Positions 8,624 through 17,900 of a stretch of 64,000 nt of DNA are shown one piece after another. Origin of the DNA: Ricordea florida (taxonomy: Eukaryota; Cnidaria; Anthozoa; Corallimorpharia; Ricordeidae); the NCBI GenBank assembly GCA_949710005.1, contig OX453282.1, positions 19,702,561-19,766,560 of the forward strand, in the 5' to 3' direction. Made by a program: the position numbers and the translations under genes. Under the pieces are notes generated by a model. The model had not been told where the DNA came from. It saw nothing but the letters and a program-made list of their open reading frames with translations, and made no database searches. Numbering within the stretch: position 1 is the first letter of the stretch; every line of letters begins with the position of its first letter.

Positions 8624-9649
8624 TTACTTTCTCTTCTTTTTAAACTGTTCCACAAAATATATAACCACAGCCATTATCAACAACCAAGCATTCTTACCTA
8701 AAAAGCTAATAACCTCACCCGCTGTTTTGAATAAAAAGCTTACAATAGCACCAACCATCCCTGGTAATATTTCACCTAGTTTTTTACCTATAGCTTTCAA
8801 TCCATTTCCAACGCCTTTCCCTAAAGTAGATAGACCTTTAGAAAGATTAGAAACTATAACACCAATAACCACCCCTGCAGCACTTACAACTGAAAATAAT
8901 GTAAAACCATACTTTTTGAATATGTATTTTATCTTATCTCTTAATCCCATTCTTTCCCAAACTCTTTCTCTCTCATTCTCTAGGCTGGCTATCTCATTTC
9001 TCTCTTCAGTATTTTCTATACTCAGATTTTCAAGTTCGTTTTCTTCTTGTATACTTCTATTATTTTTGTTTTCTAGAGATTTTTCCCTCTCAATATTTTC
9101 TCTTTGTGCTTCTTTTCTTTTTTCTATTTCATTATCATAAGCTTCAACAATTTTTGGCGCTCTTTCACCTAAAGCTTTTTTCAATTGAGCAGGAAGTTCC
9201 CTATTCTTACGCTTTAATGCCCTTACTTCGCCATTTACAAGAATATAATCAGCAGGATTACCTCTTTTTAAATTAATAACTGGTATAACAATTTTTGTCA
9301 CATCATCTCTTTTCAATTTTATGATTATTTCAAAGAGGTCTACATTAGGGTAGTTATTTTTTAGTTCTTTTTCAAAATCATCTATTATAATTTGTTCATC
9401 TTTGATTTTTTCTTCAATAACATTCATCTCTATTTCTTCTACTGTTAATTTTGTATATCCTTTTTTGGTTTTTGGTGTAGCGCCCTCATCCTCATAACTC
9501 CTTTCACCTCTGGTTGTAGATGTTAATCGAACTGATGATTTTGATGGTTTTCTACCAAGTAGTGAATTTTTGTCATCAAAATCATCAGGATCATCTTCTT
9601 CCCCCAATCCAATAGGATCGTCTTTTGGTACTTCTGGTAATTCTGCCAT
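8624..9649 (-). CDS. Coiled-coil, triple-hydrophobic-segment protein, 341 aa
   Basis: The N-terminal ~80 residues are acidic and disordered. Residues ~80-230 are charged and helical with coiled-coil character (EREKSLENKNNRSIQEENEL). The C-terminal 100 residues hold three hydrophobic segments (FSVVSAAGVVIGVIVSNL; PGMVGAIVSFLFKTAGEVI; NAWLLIMAVVIYFVEQ) separated by Gly/Lys linkers such as LGKGVGNGLKAIGKKLGE, and a basic tail. The C-terminal block is nearly identical in E2 while the N-terminal part differs in length (341 against 399 residues). This suggests a conserved membrane module carrying a variable stalk. Its role is unknown; a virion membrane protein is inferred. Confidence 0.6.
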   Translation of the reverse strand: MAELPEVPKDDPIGLGEEDDPDDFDDKNSLLGRKPSKSSVRLTSTTRGERSYEDEGATPKTKKGYTKLTVEEIEMNVIEEKIKDEQIIIDDFEKELKNNYPNVDLFEIIIKLKRDDVTKIVIPVINLKRGNPADYILVNGEVRALKRKNRELPAQLKKALGERAPKIVEAYDNEIEKRKEAQRENIEREKSLENKNNRSIQEENELENLSIENTEERNEIASLENERERVWERMGLRDKIKYIFKKYGFTLFSVVSAAGVVIGVIVSNLSKGLSTLGKGVGNGLKAIGKKLGEILPGMVGAIVSFLFKTAGEVISFLGKNAWLLIMAVVIYFVEQFKKKRK

Positions 9650-9665
9650 GATTTTTTACTCATCA

Positions 9666-9681
9666 GTAAGAAATCTTTAGA
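9666..9681 (-). promoter_or_regulatory. TCTAAAGATTTCTTAC box upstream of the 341-aa gene
   Basis: On the minus strand the box TCTAAAGATTTCTTAC is followed by TGATGAGTAAAAAATC and the ATG. The same layout precedes several E2 genes. It is probably a promoter element. Confidence 0.55.
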
Positions 9682-9745
9682 CCTAAAAGTTATGTTTGTA
9701 AATAATTATGATTTAAATATATAAAATAAAATATAAAATATAACA

Positions 9746-10063
9746 ATGGAATTTAAAATGTTTAATAACCTTAATGATTTTAGTGAACATCTTTGGTTTG
9801 ATACTCTAAGAAAAATTAGTAATGAACAAAAAATTTCATTTGATGACTTGTTATTGTTACGAAATATTTCTGTTTGTTTAAAAGATAGAGAAAAACTAGA
9901 AAAATTATTTACCTTAATTAAAATGATTCCTGAATCAAGTGAAAATGGAGAATATATTTGTCGCGGGGATGAAAAAATAGAAAAAATTTTTAAGTTGGTG
10001 GATAATGATATTAATTCTGAAACTTGGGGTGAAACTTTATTGGAAGAAGAGATTAATTTCTAA
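9746..10063 (+). CDS. E1 accessory protein, 105 aa
   Basis: Unrecognised acidic helical protein, encoded opposite to its neighbours in a pocket between two minus-strand genes. In element 2 the equivalent junction (32550-32602) is only 51 bp, so this gene was inserted into E1 or lost from E2. It has its own AT-rich upstream region (AAATATATAAAATAAAATA). No membrane segment, signal peptide or known motif is visible. Confidence 0.5.
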   Translation: MEFKMFNNLNDFSEHLWFDTLRKISNEQKISFDDLLLLRNISVCLKDREKLEKLFTLIKMIPESSENGEYICRGDEKIEKIFKLVDNDINSETWGETLLEEEINF

Positions 10064-10098
10064 ACTTTAATTATAAAACAATTAATGTTTTTTATAAT

Positions 10099-10491
10099 TT
10101 AAAATAATTTACTAGCTGCATACCCCAACGCCAACATTCCTCCACCAACATATGCCATTTCACCCATCTTTTGATTGTTACTAGGTCTATAATAATCTGA
10201 AAATTTTGGTTCGTGCATTTGACTATACAATTCTAATGCTTCATCAGTTTTTGAAAGATTTTTTGAGGCTTGGTATTTATCATCTTTTTGTTTAATTTTC
10301 CAATCAATTAGTTTCTGTCTATTTTCCTGATATTCGGCGTAATCTTTTTGATACTTTTCTAGTGCTTTATCATGTCTTATTCGTTCTGTATCGGTTTTAT
10401 CACCAGATAGATATTTTGCAAGATATGATCCACCAACAAAAGCTGTTGCATTTAATACAGCCCCACCTAACATCATTGCTATTGTTGCCAT
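10099..10491 (-). CDS. Membrane protein with two terminal hydrophobic helices, 130 aa
   Basis: The N-terminal helix (IAMMLGGAVLNATAFVGGSY) and a C-terminal helix (MAYVGGGMLALGYAASKLF) flank a charged helical middle rich in Lys/Gln/Asp, with the motif FSDYYRPS-x-NQKMGE before the second helix. The counterpart in E2 is 136 residues. It lies 2 bp after the 72-residue gene in both elements, indicating coupled expression. I do not recognise a family with known function; a virion membrane role is inferred. Confidence 0.6.
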   Translation of the reverse strand: MATIAMMLGGAVLNATAFVGGSYLAKYLSGDKTDTERIRHDKALEKYQKDYAEYQENRQKLIDWKIKQKDDKYQASKNLSKTDEALELYSQMHEPKFSDYYRPSNNQKMGEMAYVGGGMLALGYAASKLF

Positions 10492-10493
10492 AA

Positions 10494-10712
10494 TTATTTT
10501 GGTAAAATATTTTGATCCTCTAAATATGTTTTTAGATACATACTACCAGACAATACAGCTACCCATTTTGCATAATTTGTAATACTTGATGATGGGTCGT
10601 TCATAAATGATTCTTTCATAGCCTTTTTTGCTACATAGCCAACAGCAGCCGCTAAACCGATAAGTACTGCCGAATCAGTAACAGTTTTCACAAGTTTGTT
10701 TTCAGTTGACAT
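10494..10712 (-). CDS. Small two-helix membrane protein, 72 aa
   Basis: A short protein with two hydrophobic segments (SAVLIGLAAAVGYVAKKA and AKWVAVLSGSMYLKTYL) linked by SFMNDPSSSITN, ending EDQNILPK. The E2 counterpart differs at only a few positions, so it is a real, selected gene despite its size. It has the conserved promoter-like box at 10729-10744 and is tightly spaced to the next gene. Function unknown. Confidence 0.6.
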   Translation of the reverse strand: MSTENKLVKTVTDSAVLIGLAAAVGYVAKKAMKESFMNDPSSSITNYAKWVAVLSGSMYLKTYLEDQNILPK

Positions 10713-10728
10713 AATTTTTACTGTATCA

Positions 10729-10744
10729 GTAAGAAACCTTTAAA
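10729..10744 (-). promoter_or_regulatory. TTTAAAGGTTTCTTAC box
   Basis: Followed on the minus strand by TGATACAGTAAAAATT and the ATG of the 72-aa gene. The E2 equivalent at 31885-31900 has the same downstream TGATACAGTAAAAA. It is probably a promoter element. Confidence 0.55.
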
Positions 10745-10749
10745 CCACA

Positions 10750-11268
10750 TCATATCATTCCTATTTTTGGTCGATCTAGCGGTTGCGATGCTGTAGGACA
10801 AGCAGGTATTCTATTTTTATTATCCTCCTTTTCAGCTTTACCGGTCTTTAGACTTTGTTGGTATCCGCTTTGCGGGGAGGGCTCCGCCCGATATCTCATA
10901 AAAATGTCAAATGCTGTAAACCCTATTCCAATAATGGATAATACAGTAGTAAAAGATAATTCTGGAATCCATGCCTTATTAGACTCACTTTCTCTATTTT
11001 CATTTTGATCTTGCTCCGCAGCCCTCAGGGTCTCTTCTCGTTTCATCTCCCTAGCCAATGCTTCTTTCGCTTTTTTGTTATATTCTGCTAATTTCTTACC
11101 AGCAGCAACCTTTTTAGGATCTTTTACCCTCTTTTTACGTTCTTTATCTTTAACAACAGGATCCGCCGTAATTTGCTCCGCATAGCGGGGAGGCCCTTCG
11201 GGCCGATCAACAACTTCTGTTCCCCCTTCACTCCGGCTTTGCTCGATTTGTTCAGTTTGGTCAGACAT
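10750..11268 (-). CDS. Basic single-pass membrane protein, 172 aa
   Basis: A Lys/Arg-rich helical domain (KKVAAGKKLAEYNKKAKEAL, residues ~50-70) is followed by a charged stretch and one hydrophobic segment (FTTVLSIIGIGFTAFDIFM, ~108-126). Element 2 has a 149-residue version (31426-31875). The extra residues in E1 near the N-terminus (RPEGPPRYAE) and after the membrane segment (AEPSPQSGYQQS) are encoded by GC-rich hairpin insertions, so small palindromes have entered the gene in frame. The basic domain suggests contact with DNA or an acidic partner at a membrane; this is inference. Confidence 0.6.
   Translation of the reverse strand: MSDQTEQIEQSRSEGGTEVVDRPEGPPRYAEQITADPVVKDKERKKRVKDPKKVAAGKKLAEYNKKAKEALAREMKREETLRAAEQDQNENRESESNKAWIPELSFTTVLSIIGIGFTAFDIFMRYRAEPSPQSGYQQSLKTGKAEKEDNKNRIPACPTASQPLDRPKIGMI
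10865..10889. repeat. Double GC-rich triloop hairpin inside a gene
   Basis: CCGC-TTT-GCGG is immediately followed by GGGC-TCC-GCCC. Both lie within the 172-residue protein gene and are absent from the E2 copy. Confidence 0.6.
11178..11204. repeat. Double GC-rich triloop hairpin inside a gene
   Basis: CCGC-ATA-GCGG then GGCCC-TTC-GGGCC, near the N-terminal end of the same 172-residue gene. The E2 gene lacks both and is shorter there. Confidence 0.6.
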
Positions 11269-11287
11269 TATTATTTTATTTCACAAA

Positions 11288-11303
11288 GTAAAGAATCTTT
11301 AAA
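11288..11303 (-). promoter_or_regulatory. TTTAAAGATTCTTTAC box
   Basis: Upstream of the 172-aa gene; followed by TTTGTGAAATAAAATAATA and ATG, as at E2 31391-31425. It is probably a promoter element. Confidence 0.55.
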
Positions 11304-11313
11304 TCAGTTGTGC

Positions 11314-11907
11314 TCAGTAAACAGTATCAGACCCGCTTGCATCTTGCTTACTAGTCTTCTCGGTTGTGTTTGAAATCTCTTGATTTTTATGTTCAGTTGT
11401 ACTTGTAAATTGTTGATTTTTGTTGAATTTAATGTGTTTAGCAACCTGAAATAGCCCACTAGCAAGTGCTGCCAATCTTCCTGCTTTCAATGCTAAAAGC
11501 CCTACAATGTTTGTTAGTTCACGATTAACCAGATCATCATTCTTCAAATCATCACAAAGAGCTTCTATATCATCCACAGGAACCATGTAAGAAATAACTT
11601 TAGAAACTAATTGAAGAGATGAATCTACCAACCCGCCATTAATTTTCTTACCCAATACTGCTTGGTATCGATTATAATATTTATCAACATCTTTCACTGA
11701 TAATTTTTTTATATCACCTAGACTCATATCAACACCTAAATATTCTTTTGTGGTTCCAAGAGCTGCTAGAATAGCCAGTGATTCTTGTTTGATTTCAAGT
11801 TCATGTTCCTCTCTTCGTTCGGTATCATAATTATCTTTTACTCCAGTCTTTTCTTCCTCTATATCCTTCAGATCAGCAGAGCCGATATAATCTTCTACAC
11901 CTGTCAT
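11314..11907 (-). CDS. Conserved helical element protein, 197 aa
   Basis: Not a family I can name. The N-terminal ~45 residues are charged and variable, and the C-terminal ~40 are polar. The middle (~50-160) is strongly conserved with E2: KQESLAILAALGTTKEYLGV, YYNRYQAVLGKK, VISYMVPVDDIEALCDDL and LKAGRLAALASGLFQVAKHI. The last is an amphipathic or weakly hydrophobic helix. It sits between the packaging ATPase and the membrane-protein block in both elements, which suggests a morphogenesis or virion role. Confidence 0.6.
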   Translation of the reverse strand: MTGVEDYIGSADLKDIEEEKTGVKDNYDTERREEHELEIKQESLAILAALGTTKEYLGVDMSLGDIKKLSVKDVDKYYNRYQAVLGKKINGGLVDSSLQLVSKVISYMVPVDDIEALCDDLKNDDLVNRELTNIVGLLALKAGRLAALASGLFQVAKHIKFNKNQQFTSTTEHKNQEISNTTEKTSKQDASGSDTVY

Positions 11908-11945
11908 CTTATAATTTTCTAATAATACAAAGATTCTTTTAAATC

Positions 11946-11954
11946 GGCTACGCC
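11946..11954. repeat. Triloop mini-hairpin at the ATPase 3' end
   Basis: GGC-TAC-GCC encodes or overlaps the ATPase stop region. The E2 ATPase instead ends in a longer set of hairpins (30729-30784), which changes its C-terminus. Confidence 0.45.
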
Positions 11955-12574
11955 CCGTTTGGAACTTCCAAATAACAATTAAATGGGTGACGTAAAGATA
12001 AGCAAAGTCTAGAGTATTTTTCAGTTTTCAGGAGTTGTACAAACTTTTTACTAGTTTCAGGGTCTAAATCACCCCCATAATCTTCAAAAAACATCTTCAT
12101 ACCTTTCTGAGAGGGATTATGAAATGAAACAACGCAAGCTACATTTTCACGAAATGGTTTTGCTATCGATGTTAATTGCTGAGTGAGAACCCAAACTGAT
12201 AATCCATGATGCCTTCCAGAAAATGCTAAATCTATAAACTTGTTTGATCGCTTCTTCAAATCATTCGAAACAGCACAATCATCTAAAATTATTAGTGTAT
12301 TTGTTCCAGAGAATAAAGTTTGACAAGCAGTTAATAACTCATTAATCTCATCAATGTTACTAGCATCTGGTGATAATACAAAGAAATTTTTATCTCCTCG
12401 AGCAAAATTATGATATGTTTTATTTTTAGAATAAGTTGGGCATATTAAAACAATGAATTCAAACAATTTTCGAAATGGACCCCGTAGTTGATCTATAATG
12501 TACTTTGTCTTTCCACAATTTGTTGGACCTGTTATAATACAGTGAAAAGGAATTTTATCTCGCAATTCTTCCAT
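11948..12574 (-). CDS. A32-like (FtsK/HerA superfamily) DNA-packaging ATPase
   Basis: This 208-residue P-loop ATPase is expected to pump the element genome into preformed capsids. Walker A is GPTNCGKT (residues 16-23). Walker B is LIILDD (94-99), with the two acidic residues at 98-99. A downstream VLTQQL (~129-134) supplies the polar sensor typical of this superfamily. Length is normal for Polinton/adintovirus ATPases. It is transcribed after the major capsid gene with a 33-bp gap. The E2 copy is clearly orthologous but has a longer C-terminus. Confidence 0.85.
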   Translation of the reverse strand: MEELRDKIPFHCIITGPTNCGKTKYIIDQLRGPFRKLFEFIVLICPTYSKNKTYHNFARGDKNFFVLSPDASNIDEINELLTACQTLFSGTNTLIILDDCAVSNDLKKRSNKFIDLAFSGRHHGLSVWVLTQQLTSIAKPFRENVACVVSFHNPSQKGMKMFFEDYGGDLDPETSKKFVQLLKTEKYSRLCLSLRHPFNCYLEVPNGA

Positions 12575-12607
12575 GATTTTTTTTGTATCATAACATAAGG
12601 TTTTAAG

Positions 12608-13891
12608 TTAATACATGATTGATCTTAAGTTTGAATTCATAACCTCCATTAATGCGTCAGCTACAACAAACATATAACAAGTAATAACACCAGACCCACC
12701 AACTTTTCTTCTCATTTCTATTTTTATACCATCTTGTGCATTGTTTAAGGCTAGACCACCTCCATGAATACCATTATCTGGGTGAGTTCTCAAATCTATC
12801 CACAGGGCAAACTTGTTATTATAAAAATCCTTTTCTTTTACCGACCAACGGGAGGAACCTGACCATCGATCAAATCCGGAATGGGAGGAACCTTCTGGAA
12901 GAACGAAGCGTTTCTTTATTGACTCGCAGAAGTCTGAAGGCGCCATCCCCTTAGAGTAAAAACGGTTTGGCACGCCATTAACATCAATATTAATTGAGGT
13001 GAAACCTGGATTTAAAAACCTCTCAGAATTTTTTTCCCCTCCCGCGTATGGTAATATAAACAAACATAATATCCCTGTAATTGACCTTCTGGGGAGATTA
13101 ATATGTTGATTTATAACACCGTCATTAGGTCTGGATATGGTGAAAGTTTTGTGTAGAGTGACATTCTCGTACAAGAATCCTTTACCAACCTGATAAGCTG
13201 CCTGTGCCTCACGAGCTAAGTATTCGCTTGATATACAAGAATATTCCAACTCAAGGTTTTTGATTTTATAAGTTGGAATCTTGGTCGCGTCAGAATAAAC
13301 AACAATATCGTTAACTGGAGCTAGTGTAATCTCAAAGATTAGTTGATGATCTAATGCCTTTGGGTAGAAAACTCCATGATCTTTGAGTATAGGATGATTT
13401 AGCGGGATATGGTACTTGGTGTTATGTACTGCTGCAAGAGCCACTTCATTTGCATCTGTGTCTACTTTATCACCTGCATTTGTCCGGAGCTTCCTCATGT
13501 TTCTAGAAGAAATACCTTGTTTTAATCTATCCTCACGTTCTTCATCTGTTAAGAATAAGTCATGGTATGTTTGAAAAAGATCGTATCTTTGAGTATCCTG
13601 TAGTGTTTCACCCCCAAAAAGAACTTTGAGTCTGGATACAAGGTTACTACTTACATTATTCACAAGGGTGTTATCTTCATGACCATCAACAGTCAAGTTA
13701 AATACTAGATATACACTTCCTGGTACAATCACTAAATTTTCAGAAAGTTTAGGAATATTTATATATAGTGTTTCTCCCGGATTAGCTGATGAAGGATTTA
13801 GTGTAACTCGGTTTAATATTGATTCCGCTTTCAACCCTAGTGGATCTCTTGGAATCCTGTTTGGGTTAATTTTTTCAGATACGGTTGTCAT
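12608..13891 (-). CDS. Major capsid protein, double jelly roll
   Basis: This 427-residue protein is the best candidate for the hexon-like capsid subunit. The N-terminal strands (ETLYINIPKLSENLVIVPGS) and the phrase VNN-x4-L-V-S-R-L-K-V-L-F-G-G followed by DTQRYDLFQTYHDLFL have the shape of the first jelly-roll barrel and its clamp loop in Polinton and polinton-like virus capsid proteins. A second beta-rich half follows from about residue 230. It is shorter than many Polinton capsid proteins. Its position beside the ATPase and divergent from the integrase supports the call. No transmembrane segment is seen. Confidence 0.75.
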   Translation of the reverse strand: MTTVSEKINPNRIPRDPLGLKAESILNRVTLNPSSANPGETLYINIPKLSENLVIVPGSVYLVFNLTVDGHEDNTLVNNVSSNLVSRLKVLFGGETLQDTQRYDLFQTYHDLFLTDEEREDRLKQGISSRNMRKLRTNAGDKVDTDANEVALAAVHNTKYHIPLNHPILKDHGVFYPKALDHQLIFEITLAPVNDIVVYSDATKIPTYKIKNLELEYSCISSEYLAREAQAAYQVGKGFLYENVTLHKTFTISRPNDGVINQHINLPRRSITGILCLFILPYAGGEKNSERFLNPGFTSINIDVNGVPNRFYSKGMAPSDFCESIKKRFVLPEGSSHSGFDRWSGSSRWSVKEKDFYNNKFALWIDLRTHPDNGIHGGGLALNNAQDGIKIEMRRKVGGSGVITCYMFVVADALMEVMNSNLRSIMY

Positions 13892-13924
13892 ATTTATTTA
13901 TAAGATACTTTGGTTAATCTTTAA
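13892..13924. promoter_or_regulatory. Divergent capsid/integrase intergenic region
   Basis: Only 33 bp separate the divergently transcribed major capsid and integrase genes. It contains TTAATCTTTAAA next to the integrase ATG, read on the other strand as TTTAAAGATTAA. The equivalent E2 region (28788-28821) keeps the same box, so it is a likely shared promoter core. Confidence 0.5.
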
Positions 13925-14941
13925 ATGAGTAACGAAAACATATCCCAAAGGTTATCAAAAAATTTTAGTAGGATATATTATTCAACTGAAGGGTATTGGA
14001 AAGGATATTCTGCAATTAATAAATTAGCTGAAAAGACTAAAGTAAGTGAAAATTATGCAAAACAATGGCTTCAGAAACAAGCAATATGGCAAATATATCT
14101 TCCAGCTCCAAAATATATCCCTAGACCGCACTGGGTTGTAGATAAACCTAATCAGATTCACCAAGCGGATTTATTATTTTTACCGCATGATAGAGTTGGA
14201 AGAAAAACATATCGATATGCATTAGTTGTGGTTGATGTAGCCTCTAGATACAAAGATGCACAGCCATTAACCTCAAAAGAAAGTCGAGAAATTTCAAATG
14301 CTTTTGAAAAAATATATTCAAGGAAGTTAAAATACCCAAAAACATTAATGGTTGATCCTGGAAGAGAATTTATGGGTGATGTAACAAAACTTATGAATTA
14401 CCATAATGTAAACATTCAAAGAAGTGAAGCTGGAAATCATAGAGCACAGGCTTTTGTTGAAAGGGCAAATAAAATATTAGGTGAAAGATTATTTAGTCAT
14501 CAATATGCACAAGAAATGCTTCAGAATGAAAGGTCAAGAGTATGGGTGAAACTATTACCATATATTTTAAAAACTTTGAACAATACACCAACAAGAATAA
14601 CTGATAAAGAGCCAGATAAAGCTATAAAACAGAAAGAAGTGGAACTTGAAACCAAAAGATATAATCGAGTTGTTGGTGTTGATGAGGTAAGATTATCTCC
14701 TTTTGTTAGAGTTAGATATTTATTATCTCCTGGAGAACTTGAGGGCGGTGAAAAAAGACGGGCTACTGATCCTATTTGGAGCATCAAAGTTTATGATATT
14801 TCTAGAAGTGTTATTTCACCTAATCAACCAGTTTTGTATTATTTAGTAGACGGTCCTAGACGAGGATTTGTAAGGGAAGAATTGCAGGTTATTCCTTATG
14901 ATACTGAGTTACCTCCTAATTCTGTTTTGGAACGGGTGTAG
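13925..14941 (+). CDS. Retroviral-type DDE integrase
   Basis: This 338-residue rve-superfamily integrase would cut and join the element ends and make the short target duplication seen outside the terminal repeats. An N-terminal helix-turn-helix-like part (~25-52) precedes the RNase-H fold core. Catalytic residues are visible as D82 (HQADLLFLP), D144 (LMVDPGREF) and E179 (AFVERAN), with 34 residues between the last two, the classic D-x34/35-E spacing. The C-terminal ~90 residues form a small beta domain. The 3' end overlaps the polymerase 3' end by 26 bp, convergently, as in E2. Confidence 0.9.
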   Translation: MSNENISQRLSKNFSRIYYSTEGYWKGYSAINKLAEKTKVSENYAKQWLQKQAIWQIYLPAPKYIPRPHWVVDKPNQIHQADLLFLPHDRVGRKTYRYALVVVDVASRYKDAQPLTSKESREISNAFEKIYSRKLKYPKTLMVDPGREFMGDVTKLMNYHNVNIQRSEAGNHRAQAFVERANKILGERLFSHQYAQEMLQNERSRVWVKLLPYILKTLNNTPTRITDKEPDKAIKQKEVELETKRYNRVVGVDEVRLSPFVRVRYLLSPGELEGGEKRRATDPIWSIKVYDISRSVISPNQPVLYYLVDGPRRGFVREELQVIPYDTELPPNSVLERV

Positions 14942-17900
14942 CCCTCCCCAGCTTAGCTGGAAAGATAATATTACAATCATCATCTATTTTTATATCCAAA
15001 CTATAATGTCCATATGGAAGAGTATTTATTCCATCTTCTTCAACATATCTCTTATCATCGGTTGGGTTTAGTGCAATTTTATTAATGATTTGTGTGTAAA
15101 CATTATGTTTTTCTGTTCTAATTAAGTTCTGTTTTCTCATTTGTGATTTTCTATTTAATACACAATCTCTGAAATCATTAAAACTCATATCTTTCTCAAT
15201 TACTGATTTCTTTGTTCCTTTATTCTTTTTTATCTCTTCACCATTAGCCATTTTTACACTATATTGTTTAGCACCAGACCCTGCAAACTCTTCAGCTATC
15301 ATTCCACCAAACTCATCTTTCATAATTCCAATTACTTTTTTGTTTACGCCAGTCTCAATCCCGGAAGGGTGATATTTGGGGTAATTACTAGTATCAAACA
15401 TTTCTCTGACGTCAGGGTTAATATCTTTGTAGAAATCTTCTGTTTCTATATGATAAACAAGGCTATCTGTATCTGTCATAAGTAATTTTGCTTTTTCTCC
15501 ATATTTCTTTTTAATATAATTATAATGAAAATCATACATTATTTGTTTGCTTCGATCTAAAATGCAAAACCCCACATAAATTGGTTTATTAAAATTTATC
15601 TTTATTTTCTTCATCTTTATTCCAACTAGATTATCAGAAAAGATAGTAAAACCATCAAAGCTGGGTTTTTTTACTAGTTTTTTTGCTTCTTTTTCATTAG
15701 TAACTAATCTAAAATCTATCCTTTTTCTTACATTTTCCATCGTTTTACCAAATACAGAATTGTTCATTAACTTGAAGAAATCTTTTTCAAAATCATTCTT
15801 TGCTTGAGATCTTAGTTTAGTATTCAAATCAATGTAGGGTTTTAACCACGCTGACTCTTTGAATTTGAGAACTTTATGTATCTTTGTTATTTCTAATCCC
15901 TCACTTTCATAAAATTTTAACGTTTCATGATGAACAACATAATATTTCTTATCAAATAAGTTTGGAATTAATTTCTGTACTTTATTAACAGTTAGTTTTT
16001 CTGGAGCTAGGGGGTAATCTTTATGTAAATCATGGAGATGTTTTGGGTATTTCAAATCAACCATAAGTATGCAGGGATTATCTCTCCAATTTTTAAACTC
16101 CTCTTTTTTCACCCATTCAAAACCATGGGTGGGAAGATTTCCACTCATTCCTGCTCCATATAAGTTATTTGCATCAAGATAAATAATATATGATGTGATT
16201 AGACTTGATATAAAATTTTCCATATATGGATTGTTGGCTTTAGCATGTCTCTTTGATATTTGTGCAACTCCACCTCTAATACCTTTCTCAATAAAAAGTA
16301 ACATATCAACATCAGTAAACAACTCCAATTTAACTTTGGTTAATTTTAACATTGCATCCCATGCCAGTCCTGGTGATGTAAAATAGTGGGCCGGATCTAA
16401 ATCATAATTCTTTTGACAAATATCTCTGAAATTCTCAAATACATCAGCTAAAAATAATGTGTCTGTCATAAGATAAAGATCGTGATATTCTCGCATTGAT
16501 TTAATGTTAAAGATATCAAATATATTTTGTGCGTGTTTGTAATCTTCTTCATTTATATCTTCATCATTTAGTTTTGAGTAAAATGCCTCCTTTGGCGGAA
16601 GTTTAGTTTCATTAAGCTTGTTAAGACTGTCAAAATAATCATAAGGAAATACCCCCTTCCTCAACAATAAATATGTCTTATCTCCAAATACTTTTTTTAT
16701 TTCTTTTAATTCATCATCTTTTGGGGAAAGACATCTTTTATCAACTAACATACATGTATCACATTTTTTGCATCTACCAATACCTTTATACTCTTCAACT
16801 TTCCCGTCTTTTTCATATATCTTCAAACAATCACCTGGTTTGCAAGTTTTACACTTTCCACATTTTGTAAGATTTTCAACTAATTTTCCAAGGCTGGTGG
16901 ACATAAATTTTAAAGAATCAATAAACCTTATAGTTATATTAATAGGATTACCATTATCATAATGTCCCATTAAAATTTTCTTTGAAAAACTAATATACCT
17001 TTCTTCAGTATTGGCTATACATTCTATTTTTCCTTTTGTTGAACAAAGATTCTTAATAAATAAATGTGAATCATATCCAGACATATTATGAGCTATTACT
17101 GGTATGAAATTAGGTATTTTATAATTTATATTGCAACTATCATGTGCCGCACCTCTATACTTTCCTGTAAGATGACAATGATCTATTACTTTTTTATGTT
17201 TTTTATTTTTACTTTCTGTAAATTTACCCTCGCAGATATGGCAGTGAGATGCATTTTCATATTCATTCTTAATTTCTTCCGACATGTTTTTCTTATCATA
17301 GAATCTAAACTTTTCTTTTCTTTCTTCCATTATTTTGTGAATTTTTCTAATATCCCCTTCCAAATATTCTACAAATATCTTTCCCACATCATCCTCATCA
17401 GATTTTGCAGTATATTGTACAATTTGATTAAAATCTGGCGGTAATAGGCTATCATCAAAACAAACGATTTTATAACAGAATCCAGATGCTTTATGTAGTT
17501 GATATTTTTTAGTAAAACTTTTAATATCTCTTGGTGAACATGTATGTATTAGTATTAGTCGACTTTCAAAGTCCAAATAAATAACAAAGGGTGCTCGCAT
17601 TTTATGTTTAAAATTTTTAAAAATAACGAATTTTGGGCTTCCATCTTTATTCTTTACCATATCAATTATAACTTCTCCGTTTGTATCACAATATTTTCTA
17701 TGTTCGTATAAATGTATTTTTTCATAAAATGAATTGAAACATCTGAGGCAAAAATATTTTTTGTTTTTGTTTTTATCAATTTCAGAGGATAATAATCTAC
17801 TAATATCCGTTATTAGACAATAGTGGCTTGCTCCATCATCATAAGATACCAAAAGCAGATTTAGAACTTTACAGCTACATAGTTTACATTCATCTTTGTT

